Positions 8,803 to 17,551 of a stretch of DNA of 64,000 bases are shown piece after piece. This stretch comes from Ruminococcaceae bacterium UBA3323 (GTDB lineage: Bacteria > Bacillota > Clostridia > Oscillospirales > Acutalibacteraceae), in NCBI GenBank assembly GCA_002361935.1, contig DESD01000055.1:1-64000 (forward strand). The letters run 5' to 3'. The notes beneath the pieces are model-generated. The model worked only from the letters and a program-made list of their open reading frames with translations. It was not told the origin of the DNA and made no database searches. Position 1 is the stretch's first letter. Each line of letters opens with the position of its first letter. The translations under genes were made by a program, and so were the position numbers.

Positions 8803-10083
8803 TTAATCTGCTACACCCTCACAGCCGTTTTTATCAAACATGCAAAGTGCCTCAACCATAATTTCGATACCAACCTCAATACAATCCGGCCGAAGATTTT
8901 CAGGAGTATCAAGCCTTGTATGATAATATCTTGGCGGAGCAGGATCCATAGCAGCAAAGCCTGTTGCAGGAATACCGCGCTGTGTAAATGCCGCAGCATC
9001 CGAACCGCCGATATAGATTGACTCATACTTAACATCAAAGCCACAGTTTGCGCAGGCATCGTGAACAAGCTCCTTAACGCCCTTGTGGTGTTTAAGCGTG
9101 CCCGACAAATCTCTGTCATAAACAGCCATTGTTTCCAGATCACGAAAAGTATCAAGCGCAACAACAGCAGTCGGAATTTCCTTAAGCTCCTCCTCATGTG
9201 CCTTTGCATAGGCCTTGGCACCGCGAAGTCCGGCTTCCTCAGAGCCCGAGCAAATCATAACAACCTCTGTGTTTTCAAAACGGATACCTGCTTCATCAAG
9301 CGCCTTGATTGCAGCCATACCAACATAGCAGCCGGAAAGATTATCCGATGCACCGGGAACAGACTTTGTCCAGCTCTGGAAGAAAAGGAAGGCAAGCTCA
9401 AAAGGAATAAAAACACAGGAAACAACAAAAAATGCAATAAACATAGGATGGAGTATTTCAATTTTTCCTGCTGCAGCAACACCGCCGTTTACAGCGCCGA
9501 CAATAATGCCGACAACAGCAACTGCCGTTTGAATAACAAGACCGACAACGGCGGGAATTTCAACAAAAAGCTTCGCCTGAAGACCGCCGATAAGATAATT
9601 CAGCGTCCATTCAAACTGAGAATCCGAATGGCCGATCATAACGATACGTTTCTTGACCTCGCCTGAAGGCTTTCTTGCGGCAACCATATTATGTGAGGTT
9701 TGCTTCGGGAAAAGAAAATCATCAAACTGCTTATACATAAGAAATTCAAAAACCAAAGGAATAAATGCAAGCACACAAAGCACAAGTGCCCAGATCGGGC
9801 TTACAAACCAGTTTACAAAAACACTTGCAATGCCGCAGGCAACCGTAAACGGAATAAATCCCATAAAGCCCTGACGGTGAAGCGTAAATTCTTCAATCCT
9901 TGTATCCTCACAGTAGTTTTTCATATCCTTTTCAAACCACTGCTGTGCACGGTGCTCCTCCGGCGAGCCCGGCTTACGCGGACCTATTTTGCTGCAAACC
10001 TTTGTTATACCCTTAACAGCGTATTCCGTCTGTCGCTTTATATTAAATTTTTCTTTACTGCCGTATTCAAGTGCAATTTTCAT
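8803..10083 (-). CDS. Membrane-embedded M28 family peptidase (first of a pair)
   Basis: Putative zinc aminopeptidase of family M28, 426 aa. Two transmembrane segments (about 70-115) precede GHSDSQ (first metal His-x-Asp). Two more (about 170-250) precede SDNLSG, GSEEAGLRGA (catalytic and metal Glu pair), ALDTF and YYHTRLDT (last His). The membrane hairpin therefore interrupts the catalytic domain. All expected metal ligands are present, so activity is plausible; the substrate is unknown. An ATG at 10083 with GGGGA six bases upstream is preferred over TTG at 10089. It is paralogous to the next gene upstream but has its own promoter. Confidence 0.85.
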   Translation of the reverse strand: MKIALEYGSKEKFNIKRQTEYAVKGITKVCSKIGPRKPGSPEEHRAQQWFEKDMKNYCEDTRIEEFTLHRQGFMGFIPFTVACGIASVFVNWFVSPIWALVLCVLAFIPLVFEFLMYKQFDDFLFPKQTSHNMVAARKPSGEVKKRIVMIGHSDSQFEWTLNYLIGGLQAKLFVEIPAVVGLVIQTAVAVVGIIVGAVNGGVAAAGKIEILHPMFIAFFVVSCVFIPFELAFLFFQSWTKSVPGASDNLSGCYVGMAAIKALDEAGIRFENTEVVMICSGSEEAGLRGAKAYAKAHEEELKEIPTAVVALDTFRDLETMAVYDRDLSGTLKHHKGVKELVHDACANCGFDVKYESIYIGGSDAAAFTQRGIPATGFAAMDPAPPRYYHTRLDTPENLRPDCIEVGIEIMVEALCMFDKNGCEGVAD

Positions 10084-10117
10084 AAGCAATCCCCTGCATT
10101 TTCATTATATTAAATAT

Positions 10118-10146
10118 ATAATACCACATTATATGCATATTTTCAA
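10118..10146 (-). promoter_or_regulatory. Promoter of the first M28 gene
   Basis: Minus strand: TTGAAA (10146-10141), 17-base spacer, TATTAT (10123-10118). The -35 box directly abuts the terminator of the upstream M28 gene. Confidence 0.65.
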
Positions 10147-10180
10147 CAAAAAACAGTACCGATATCAAATCGGTACTGTT
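10147..10180 (-). terminator. Terminator of the second M28 gene
   Basis: Minus strand: AACAGTACCGAT pairs perfectly with ATCGGTACTGTT, followed by six T. Confidence 0.88.
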
Positions 10181-10191
10181 AAATCTATCAA

Positions 10192-11529
10192 TTATTTCTT
10201 CTGCGGCCCGTTGTAGCCGTTTTCCTGCTGGAATTTTGCAATCTTATCAATTACACCGAGAACAACATCAAAGCCATCTCCTACCGTTTCGGCACTGAAG
10301 CGCTCCGGCATATCTCTCCATGTATGGTAATAATACGTAAGCTCCGGATTCTGAGCAGCAAAGGTAACAGATTTAATACCTGCCCTTGTCATAGGTGTAG
10401 AATCACAGCCACCTACAGGATTGTGAATACAGCCGTTTGTTTTGCTTTCAATACCAAGCTCATTAAAGGTATTCTTAAACATTTTTTCCATATCCGTATC
10501 AAAGCGAACACCCTGCCAGTCATCCTTTATAACAACCTCAAAATAATCCGCATCTGCAACAGAATCAATATTTATGTTCCATGCATTTTTCGTTAAATCA
10601 TCATTTTTATGCTCCTGTGCAAAAGACATAGAGCCCCTGAGCCCTGCCTCTTCAGAACCGACATTGCAATCAACAATACGGCAGTTTTTAGGCATTTTAT
10701 CAGGATTTTCCTTGAAATATTTAATGACCTCATAACTGATTGCACAGCCTGTTGCATTATCCATGGCACCTCTGGAGGCATTTTTCGGATTAGGATCGCC
10801 CCACATTACAACAAACAAGGAGCCTATAGCCGTAATAACGGGAATAAAGTGCATTGCAAACATAAATTTGTTAAAGCTTTCTGTATAAACCAACTGATTT
10901 GCCCATTCTGCATCAGCATAAATTCCCGAATACACAACCGTCATAAATATCGAAACAATGGCCATAAAGAAAAAGCATACTGCACCGAAGCCTACCTTGC
11001 CGTATGTGGCAAGCATTCCGATAATCGGTTTATCCTTATATTTATATATGTGCTCCGAATGACGCCAGCACCAGCTGGTATCCGTATGGCCGGAAAGAAT
11101 AATCGTATAATCATACTTGCCGTCCTCGGGCTCCAGCACGCCATATGTATTCTGCGAAATTTCCTGCGGGAAAAACATATCAAACCATGTTTTGTAAAAA
11201 AAACATCCGAACACAAGCCATATAATTGTTAAAACAGCAAGACCTGCCATGCCGAACCATACGGATGAAATTTTAATGGCAAAAAATGCAAGTGCACTTA
11301 AAATCACTCCGGACCAGCCTGCATAAGACAAGCCGCCGATGGATGATCTCGGTGAAACTGCAAATTCCTCCTGCTTAGGCGCAATGCCTATTTCACGCAG
11401 CTTTTCTCCCATGTAATCGGCAAATTTTTTCTCCCCGTCCGAGCCGGGAAGCCTTGAGCCGATTTTTTTTGCTGCATGCGTTACAATATCATAAGCTTCC
11501 TGTGCATATTTTCTGTTTTCTTCCTTCAA
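10192..11529 (-). CDS. Membrane-embedded M28 family peptidase (second of a pair)
   Basis: Paralogue of the downstream M28 gene, 445 aa, with the same split layout. Transmembrane segments (about 50-100) are followed by SGHTDTSW (first His-x-Asp), then segments near 180-250, then GAMDNATGC, GSEEAGLRGS, NIDSVAD and YYHTWRD. All metal-ligand positions are filled. It starts with TTG preceded by GGGGAG at six bases. The two genes are separately transcribed, which argues for different regulation or substrate rather than a simple heterodimer operon. Confidence 0.85.
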   Translation of the reverse strand: MKEENRKYAQEAYDIVTHAAKKIGSRLPGSDGEKKFADYMGEKLREIGIAPKQEEFAVSPRSSIGGLSYAGWSGVILSALAFFAIKISSVWFGMAGLAVLTIIWLVFGCFFYKTWFDMFFPQEISQNTYGVLEPEDGKYDYTIILSGHTDTSWCWRHSEHIYKYKDKPIIGMLATYGKVGFGAVCFFFMAIVSIFMTVVYSGIYADAEWANQLVYTESFNKFMFAMHFIPVITAIGSLFVVMWGDPNPKNASRGAMDNATGCAISYEVIKYFKENPDKMPKNCRIVDCNVGSEEAGLRGSMSFAQEHKNDDLTKNAWNINIDSVADADYFEVVIKDDWQGVRFDTDMEKMFKNTFNELGIESKTNGCIHNPVGGCDSTPMTRAGIKSVTFAAQNPELTYYYHTWRDMPERFSAETVGDGFDVVLGVIDKIAKFQQENGYNGPQKK

Positions 11530-11565
11530 AACAAACTCCCCTTTATTTTATTAATTAATATACTA

Positions 11566-11594
11566 TTTATAACATATTATATGTTGATGTTCAA
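11566..11594 (-). promoter_or_regulatory. Promoter of the second M28 gene
   Basis: Minus strand: TTGAAC (11594-11589), 17-base spacer, TATAAA (11571-11566). Confidence 0.55.
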
Positions 11595-11625
11595 GTCAAT
11601 CCACCAAATCTGCGCAAATAAAATG

Positions 11626-12864
11626 CTACGATAAATGGTGAACAAAAAGCCCTGACAAAAGCTTAGGTTCAAACCATGTTGACTTGGGAGGCATTATTTT
11701 TCCTGCATCTGCAATGGCAATTAAATCATCCGTTGTTGTAGGATACATTGAAAAAGCAAGCTTCATATCCGTTTTCGCCCGCCTTTCAAGCTCTCCCAGC
11801 CCTCTTATACCGCCTACAAAATCAATCCTGCTGTCATTTTTCGGATCTTTTATTCCGAGAATCGGATCCAGCAGGCTTTCCTGCAGAATGGAAACATCAA
11901 GCCTTGCAACAGGATCCTCTTCATGAATAATGGATTTTTTTGCCCGCAGCGAATACCATTCCTTATCAAGATACATCCCAAACGTATGCCTTTCGGTTGG
12001 ATGATACGGCTCATTTTCCTTTTTTATTTCAAAGTTTTCAAATATACGGCTTAAAAACTCATCCGAGGACATGCCGTTTAAATCCTTAACAACTCTGTTG
12101 TAATCCATAATTTCCAGCTCATCATCGGGGAAGGCAACCGCAAGAAAATAGTTGAATTCCTCTTTGCCTGTATAATTCGGGTTTTCCTCTCTTCTCATCT
12201 GACCTACCTTAACGGCAGAAGCGCAACGATGATGCCCGTCCGCAATATAAAGATATTCTACATCCTTAAACAAAGAGGCCAAACGATTTATAACTTCATT
12301 ATCATCAACAACCCAAACTGTCTGAAGCACATTATCCGCCTCAAAATTATAAACAGGCTCTTTTTCATTCATCCAAAGAGAAACCGTCATATTGATTGCT
12401 GCATTTTTTCTGTAGGTCAGAAAGATAGGGCCGGTATTGGCATCTGTAACATTAACATGGTTAATACGGTCTTTTTCCTTTTTCGCAAGCGTTTTCTCGT
12501 GCTTTTTAATAACATTATTCATATAATCATCAATGGAAGCACAGCCGACAAGGCCAACCTGCGCTCTGCCGTTCATAACCTGCCTGTAAATATAAAAGCA
12601 GGGGCTGTTATCCTGTATCATAGCGCCCGTATTTTCAAGAGCAAGAAGATTTTCCCTTGCCTTTTCATAAATGTCGCTGCTGTACTTATCCGCGCCAACA
12701 GGAAAATCTATTTCTGCCCTGTCAACATGAAGAAAGGAAAGCGAATTTCCCTTTGCCATTTCCCTTGCTTCCTCGCTGCTCATAACATCATAAGGAAGAG
12801 CCGGGATTAAAGATTGATTTCTTTCGGCAGGGCGGTATGCCCTGAATGATTTAAAAACTGCCAT
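11626..12864 (-). CDS. DUF1015 family protein
   Basis: A 412 aa cytosolic protein of the DUF1015/COG4198 family, whose members are widespread and uncharacterised. It begins MAVFKSFRAYRPAE with the family's ALPYDVMSSEEARE block and contains DGHHRCASA near residue 215. The length is typical. It starts three bases after the coaX stop codon (TAA-TT-ATG arrangement), so it is translated from the coaX mRNA. No function should be assumed from this linkage. Confidence 0.9.
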   Translation of the reverse strand: MAVFKSFRAYRPAERNQSLIPALPYDVMSSEEAREMAKGNSLSFLHVDRAEIDFPVGADKYSSDIYEKARENLLALENTGAMIQDNSPCFYIYRQVMNGRAQVGLVGCASIDDYMNNVIKKHEKTLAKKEKDRINHVNVTDANTGPIFLTYRKNAAINMTVSLWMNEKEPVYNFEADNVLQTVWVVDDNEVINRLASLFKDVEYLYIADGHHRCASAVKVGQMRREENPNYTGKEEFNYFLAVAFPDDELEIMDYNRVVKDLNGMSSDEFLSRIFENFEIKKENEPYHPTERHTFGMYLDKEWYSLRAKKSIIHEEDPVARLDVSILQESLLDPILGIKDPKNDSRIDFVGGIRGLGELERRAKTDMKLAFSMYPTTTDDLIAIADAGKIMPPKSTWFEPKLLSGLFVHHLS

Positions 12865-12866
12865 AA

Positions 12867-13631
12867 TTAGTTACCTTTATTTTTATCATAAATTATTCTT
12901 AAACCGTCAATAAGCAAATCCTCATCAACGATAACGTCAAGGTTGGTTGCCTTGGCGATTGCGCTGCCAAGCCCGCCTGTAACAACAACGGTTGCCTTTT
13001 CGCCAAGTTCCTTTTCAAACCTTGCAACAAGCCCCTCAAGCATAGCGGCCGTGCCGATAACAGAGCCGCATTTCATAGCATCAATTGTATTTCTTCCGAT
13101 TATTTTGGACGGAGCGGAAATATCTATCTGCGGAAGCTGTGCAGTTCCGCTTGAAAGAGAATTTATTGCCGTTTTAACACCGCACATAATTGCGCCGCCG
13201 ATATGTGCCCCTGTTTTATCAATAACGGAAGCCGTTGTTGCCGTTCCGAAATCAAAAACAATTGCAGGAAGCGGATATTTATTGATTACGGCAACATCAC
13301 CTACAACGATATCGGCACCCATTTCGGCAGGATTATCAAGCCTTATATTCAGCCCCGTCTTTATTCCGGGGCCGACAACAACGGCATCCACAGCACAGAC
13401 AAGCTTTACACTTTTAAGCAAAGTTCTTACAAGAGCAGGAACAACGCTGGAAATAATGGCACCGTCAATATCCTTCACTCCGTTAACCTCCAGAAAGGTT
13501 TTAAGCTTCATGGAATATTCAATTTCCGTTTCATTAACATGCGTTGAAAGCCTGCCGGAGCAAACCATTTTTTCATCATCCAAAACACCCAAAACAATAT
13601 TTGTGTTTCCGACATCAACGGCAAGAAGCAT
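12867..13631 (-). CDS. coaX: Type III pantothenate kinase
   Basis: Phosphorylates pantothenate, the first step of coenzyme A synthesis. The 254 aa protein begins MLLAVDVGNTNIVLG (phosphate-1 motif) and has GADIVVGD and DFGTATT as further ASKHA motifs. The ATG at 13631 is chosen because AAGGAG lies eight bases upstream; a reading-frame extension to 13697 adds a non-conserved, AT-rich leader that overlaps the promoter. It is the first gene of a two-gene operon with the DUF1015 gene. Confidence 0.95.
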   Translation of the reverse strand: MLLAVDVGNTNIVLGVLDDEKMVCSGRLSTHVNETEIEYSMKLKTFLEVNGVKDIDGAIISSVVPALVRTLLKSVKLVCAVDAVVVGPGIKTGLNIRLDNPAEMGADIVVGDVAVINKYPLPAIVFDFGTATTASVIDKTGAHIGGAIMCGVKTAINSLSSGTAQLPQIDISAPSKIIGRNTIDAMKCGSVIGTAAMLEGLVARFEKELGEKATVVVTGGLGSAIAKATNLDVIVDEDLLIDGLRIIYDKNKGN

Positions 13632-13665
13632 AGTAAAAATCTCCTTATGAATAAATTTTGAGTAT

Positions 13666-13694
13666 ATTATATTATATTTTTTCGGCGTTGTAAA
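13666..13694 (-). promoter_or_regulatory. Promoter of coaX
   Basis: Minus strand: TTTACA (13694-13689), 17-base spacer, TATAAT (13671-13666). It starts immediately after the terminator of the phage-derived operon, so coaX is transcriptionally insulated from it. Confidence 0.65.
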
Positions 13695-13726
13695 CAAAAA
13701 AGGAAAGTACTTTAAGTACTCTCCTT
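13695..13726 (-). terminator. Terminator of the phage-derived operon
   Basis: Minus strand: a 12-base stem with one mismatch (AAGGAGAGTACT with AGTACTTTCCTT), loop TAA, then six T. It follows the last phage gene by about ten bases. Confidence 0.85.
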
Positions 13727-13732
13727 AATATC

Positions 13733-14212
13733 TTATCTGAATAATATATAGCAATACAAACCGCCGTTTCGATTGTATTCCGTTGTTTCGCTTGTTTCGG
13801 CAATTGTGCCGGTAGCGGCAATTACAATATTCTTCCCCGAAAGGCTTACTCCCGTGCTGCTTGCCCTTTTTGTTAAAAAGGCAAAACGGTTTCTGTGAAG
13901 TTTGCCCGTAAAATCCGTTACGCCGGGAGGCGAATTTCCTGCAAACACAATGGCAAAGCTGGGAATAAAGCTACATTCCGTTTCAATCGTTCTTGCGGAA
14001 TTGCTTCCGTTCCCGTAATAAAAGCCAACAAAATGCGGCTCATTCCATGCTGCACGCTCCGCCTCCGAAACATGCATACTTGTATTATCATTGTGGCTTT
14101 TAAAAGCATTATCTATTGCCATATTGTCATAATTAAAATCTTCCCTTTTCGGAATATCCGTACTTATCCATTTATTGAGAGATAAAAAATCTGTTTTTTG
14201 TGCCGATCCCAT
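13733..14212 (-). CDS. Phage tail/fibre-like protein, last gene of the phage-derived operon
   Basis: A 159 aa protein. The segment DNTSMHVSEAERAAWN (about residues 40-55) is a recurrent motif in tail-fibre and baseplate proteins of Firmicutes phages. The remainder is a Gly/Ser/Thr-rich region likely to form beta structure (SFAIVFAGNSPPGVTDF onward). It is far shorter than most receptor-binding fibres. A strong AAAGGAG precedes the ATG. No chaperone or lysis gene follows; the operon terminator does. Confidence 0.65.
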   Translation of the reverse strand: MGSAQKTDFLSLNKWISTDIPKREDFNYDNMAIDNAFKSHNDNTSMHVSEAERAAWNEPHFVGFYYGNGSNSARTIETECSFIPSFAIVFAGNSPPGVTDFTGKLHRNRFAFLTKRASSTGVSLSGKNIVIAATGTIAETSETTEYNRNGGLYCYILFR

Positions 14213-14315
14213 AATTTCTCCTTTACTTTGTTTAATACCATAATAAATCCCTGCATTACCGAAAATGCCGGTATTAATAACGGACTTTTATAGATCCTGT
14301 CATAACGCCTTTCTG

Positions 14316-14870
14316 TCAGGACATTGAATCAAGGGTTATAAACGGGATGCTTCTGCTGTCCGTTTCATACCACCGAAAGTCCGCTTGATCCCACGACGCA
14401 AACGTGTATCCGTTCCCGTTGCTTATCACAACCGTACAGGGATTATAAACCGTAAGCAGTTTTGAATATTCATCAAAACAGGGGCGGTATAAATCTCCCT
14501 TATAAGAAAAATTCATAACATTTCCGCTTACTGTATAAGATGACCCCGTTCCAATGGAGGCAACAATGCTGTCATAATAGGATTTGGTATAAAGTTCCCT
14601 TTTATCCGTTACGGCAGAGATAACCCTGTTTCTTGATTCGGCATCGTCCGAAGCAGGATTTTCCCCAATCATGCTTAAAAACATGGAAAGCCCGAGTTCA
14701 CCGGCGGTGTCAATAAAAATATTTTCAACGGTTTCCGTCATTTTTTCCTCCGCAAGGCTTATTGCAGCCGCATAGGCCTTCATTTCCGCTTTTGTAAAAG
14801 AACCGTCGGAAACGGAAAGACCAAGCCTTTTCATCAGGTTTTCAAGACGAAGATATATTTCATTATTCAT
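14316..14870 (-). CDS. Putative baseplate/tail protein (XkdU/YmfQ-like)
   Basis: 184 aa; begins MNNEIYLRLENLMKRLG. By position after the baseplate J gene, and by size and general pattern, it matches the XkdU/Mu gp48-type family that caps the baseplate wedge. The ATG at 14870 overlaps the upstream gene's stop (ATGAATAA), indicating coupling. In the 103-base gap to the next gene I see only a nine-codon ORF with a ribosome binding site, possibly the front of a lost gene. Confidence 0.7.
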   Translation of the reverse strand: MNNEIYLRLENLMKRLGLSVSDGSFTKAEMKAYAAAISLAEEKMTETVENIFIDTAGELGLSMFLSMIGENPASDDAESRNRVISAVTDKRELYTKSYYDSIVASIGTGSSYTVSGNVMNFSYKGDLYRPCFDEYSKLLTVYNPCTVVISNGNGYTFASWDQADFRWYETDSRSIPFITLDSMS

Positions 14871-15933
14871 GAAGATAAACCTCCACATTATCAAGCTTAA
14901 GAAAATGATTGCTTCCGCACGCAGCTGCCTTTATACTGCCGGAGCCGAGAAAAACATTCAGATATGCAACACCATTGATTCCGCTGCAATACGCTGCAAT
15001 GGCAGATTCACTGTAATTCTGCCCGATTTTTTCATTGCTGCAGAATTCCCTGATTCTTTTCTTAATTTCATTTTCTATTTCAGAGGAATTGTATCCACTC
15101 AGGATTTTAGCCTCTGCCGTTACATCAAAAGGCTGCTCAGCCGCTGCTGAAAAAACAAGAGTTACACCGCAAAGCCTTGCAAAGCCAAGCATATCCGTAA
15201 CTTCATTTTTAAGGGATGCACTTATTTTTCCGCTCTTGGTTTTAAGGCATACATTCAGCCTGTAATTTTCAGAAGGAAAAACAACCGCATCTGTTACCTC
15301 ATTCAAAGTGAGCAATGTTTCCCTTACTGCCTCTGCACTTACGGCATTTTGCCTGCTTTTATAGGAGGATAAAATCCTCTCCCGCAGGGCTTCATCACTC
15401 TCCGCATCCCATCCGCCGGTGAAATCAGCACTGCCAACCGCCGTTTCCAGATAAGCAGGCGGATTAACGGCAGTAAATTCCGTTCCTGCTTTCATGTTAT
15501 ATTCACTGCCTGTTTTAAGAGCAGTAACCAAAACCAAAACAGAACCGGAAGCAGACGGAATACTGTAAGCCTTGTCTACAGCAAACTGAATAAATGGTTT
15601 GCCTGACACCGAAAAAACAGTTCCCTTCGGGATAGATACGGCATTGCCAAGACTGCTTTCTGTTCTGTAAACGGTAATTACCCCCTTTGCATAGGAAGCC
15701 GTTTTTCTTTTAATACTTCTCAATGCAGCGTGCCTGTCCAGAAACACACCTGTTGCAGTCTGCGGAAAGCTTTGCTTCAGAATATAATCGCCGTAAGCGG
15801 AAACAGAATAGATTTCTGAGGCAACTGCCTTGAACCTTGCCTCAAGATCTGATAATTCCTTAACTGCTTCGCCCTTTTCACCTGCAAATTCCGCTTTCAT
15901 TGTGTTTAATATTTCATGATAAGTTAAATTCAC
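14863..15933 (-). CDS. Baseplate J-like protein (XkdT family)
   Basis: Structural wedge protein of contractile phage tails, 356 aa. The pattern fits the family: an N-terminal GVFLDRHAALRSIKRKTASYAKGVI region, then AVNPPAYLETAVGSADFTGGWDAESDEALRERILSSYK, which is the hallmark of baseplate J proteins. It starts with GTG overlapping the preceding stop (GTGA). Full length and open. Its presence implies a contractile-type ancestor although no sheath gene is seen. Confidence 0.9.
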   Translation of the reverse strand: MNLTYHEILNTMKAEFAGEKGEAVKELSDLEARFKAVASEIYSVSAYGDYILKQSFPQTATGVFLDRHAALRSIKRKTASYAKGVITVYRTESSLGNAVSIPKGTVFSVSGKPFIQFAVDKAYSIPSASGSVLVLVTALKTGSEYNMKAGTEFTAVNPPAYLETAVGSADFTGGWDAESDEALRERILSSYKSRQNAVSAEAVRETLLTLNEVTDAVVFPSENYRLNVCLKTKSGKISASLKNEVTDMLGFARLCGVTLVFSAAAEQPFDVTAEAKILSGYNSSEIENEIKKRIREFCSNEKIGQNYSESAIAAYCSGINGVAYLNVFLGSGSIKAAACGSNHFLKLDNVEVYLHE

Positions 15934-16247
15934 GCTTTTATAAGCACCTGCCTTTCAAGGTTATTTATAATAACCGTAAATTCAAGATTACGATCAATTC
16001 TTTTTACTGATTTTATATAAACGCCGTCAATGCACGATACTGCCTGTGCCGCAAGGCCTGCAATATAATCGTTGTCTGCGTCTTTAAAATTATAAATACG
16101 GGAGCCGAAATTTTTATCAGGATAAAAGCGTTCCCTTTCAGCGCTTATATTCAAAGCAACTTCCTGCAGAAGCTCATCCATGTGTTCAATTTCTCTCAGG
16201 GTTTTGCCGTTTTTAACATAGTCGCCGTTACTGATTTCAGGAGTCAA
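15930..16247 (-). CDS. Baseplate wedge protein, gp25/XkdS-like
   Basis: About 105 aa. The HMDELLQEVALNISAERERFYPDKNFGSRI region and compact size match the gp25/W family that initiates the baseplate wedge. The first TTG (16253) is too close to its ribosome binding site; a TTG at 16247, nine bases after AAAGGAG, is the better start. It overlaps the upstream gene and ends in the GTGA overlap with the J gene. Confidence 0.75.
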   Translation of the reverse strand: MTPEISNGDYVKNGKTLREIEHMDELLQEVALNISAERERFYPDKNFGSRIYNFKDADNDYIAGLAAQAVSCIDGVYIKSVKRIDRNLEFTVIINNLERQVLIKA

Positions 16248-16614
16248 AAACAACCTCTCCTTTTTGATTTCTTATTTTTCCGTCCTTTGTAAAAACAAAG
16301 CCGTTTATTTCCGCATCGCCGTTCCTTTTAAGAAGAATTTCCGCATTCCCGATTGAGGTTATTGCAATTTCGCCTGATGAAAGATTTTTGCCTTTCATTT
16401 TTGTGCCTGCACCTGCCGTGCCGCCGGCGCTGCTTATCAGCAGAATTTCTTCGCCGTCCGGAGCATAAGCTGCATAGCCGTACGGTGCATAACTGCAAAC
16501 CTCCTCGCTCTGAATTGTGGAAGCTGTTTTAATAACAGCACCTCCCCCAACCGAAACCGTTCCAACCTCGGCAAGGCTGTTATCTGCCCTGCCGAATTTT
16601 TTACTAAGCCACAT
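16237..16614 (-). CDS. Putative baseplate spike protein, gpV/gp45-like
   Basis: 125 aa, very Gly/Ala/Ser-rich, with alternating short strands (GNAEILLKRNGDAEINGFVFTKDG) typical of the OB-fold and trimeric beta-helix of phage spike proteins. The position between the XkdQ-like and gp25-like genes is that of gpV. The assignment rests on composition and gene order, not a diagnostic motif. It overlaps the upstream gene by 11 bases. Confidence 0.6.
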   Translation of the reverse strand: MWLSKKFGRADNSLAEVGTVSVGGGAVIKTASTIQSEEVCSYAPYGYAAYAPDGEEILLISSAGGTAGAGTKMKGKNLSSGEIAITSIGNAEILLKRNGDAEINGFVFTKDGKIRNQKGEVVFDS

Positions 16615-17551
16615 AATTAACCATTTCTCCGTTTATTTTCTTTTTAAGAAGTGCCGTTGTGCGTTCACCGTTTTTATTTTTACAGAATGCAAGCTCGGAT
16701 ACATAGAATTCCTCGTCCTTCATTAAACCTTCAAAATCAACAGCAACCCGGTCATAAATTTCCAACCCGCATTCCCCGAGCAGGACAGCCGAAACGGAAT
16801 AATACGCATCAAGAGAATTTTTAATAATCTTTTCTGCATTTATTTTTCTTTGCCACAAAGGAACGGATGAAAGGTTAATCATCCGCTTCCTTCTGATTCC
16901 CGTCTGCTGAACAAAATCACTTTTTAAATGATACGAATAGTTATCTGCGGAATTGATTTTATAATCAACCTGGCTAATCGGCTCGCTTCGGTTTATAACA
17001 TAGGAAAGCGACAAAACCGGATAATCGGCAAGCCTTTTAACCGCTTTGCTTTCTTCATACACTTTAAGCACATTATCGGGTGTTGCATAAACAGGCGCAC
17101 CCGAAACGGCGCAGACATAATCGTTTATCGCACCGTAACAGCTTGTACCCTTTGGAACAAGGTAGCTGTTTTCCGAATACAGTTCGGGAAGACTGATTTC
17201 AAACCCGAAATCCTTTGCATTTGAAAACCAAAGCTGCCTTGCAGACGGATTTTCGTATTGGCAGGGAACAGCCTCATTATCAACAAGGAGCGCAGCACTG
17301 CTGCGTGCATAAATAAAGCAGATTTTTCCCGATTCCGAGAGGGTTATTTTCTGCTTATCGCAGAAGCCGTTAAACACAAGCTTATCCTGCCTGTATGCCC
17401 GAACAACACAGATTTCCCCAACAGCACTTTCACAGAAAAAGCTCAGCCGAAGCCCGTCGCAGGGTGCATCGACTTCGCAGAGAAGTTCATAGGAAATAAC
17501 GTCTTCCGCCTTCAAAGCCCTGCCGCCTGTATCAAATAACTGAAATGTCAC
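16604..17551 (-). CDS. Baseplate hub protein, XkdQ/gpD-like
   Basis: 315 aa. The order and layout match XkdQ of PBSX-type phages, which resembles the tail hub (gp27/gpD) fold: an N-terminal strand-rich domain (MTFQLFDTGGRALKAEDVISYEL), a middle ARQLWFSNAKDFGFEISLPELY region, and a tail with YSVSAVLLGECGLEIYDRVAVDFEG. It starts with GTG overlapping the upstream stop (GTGA). Confidence 0.75.
   Translation of the reverse strand: MTFQLFDTGGRALKAEDVISYELLCEVDAPCDGLRLSFFCESAVGEICVVRAYRQDKLVFNGFCDKQKITLSESGKICFIYARSSAALLVDNEAVPCQYENPSARQLWFSNAKDFGFEISLPELYSENSYLVPKGTSCYGAINDYVCAVSGAPVYATPDNVLKVYEESKAVKRLADYPVLSLSYVINRSEPISQVDYKINSADNYSYHLKSDFVQQTGIRRKRMINLSSVPLWQRKINAEKIIKNSLDAYYSVSAVLLGECGLEIYDRVAVDFEGLMKDEEFYVSELAFCKNKNGERTTALLKKKINGEMVNYVA

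Noticed and set aside
10609..11232. 207-codon plus-strand ORF opposite the second M28 gene
   Set aside because: Antisense to a conserved peptidase gene; no initiation signal or recognisable domain.
12943..13650. 235-codon plus-strand ORF opposite coaX
   Set aside because: Low-complexity Ser/Thr/Pro-rich translation typical of an antisense shadow; no ribosome binding site, and coaX is certain.
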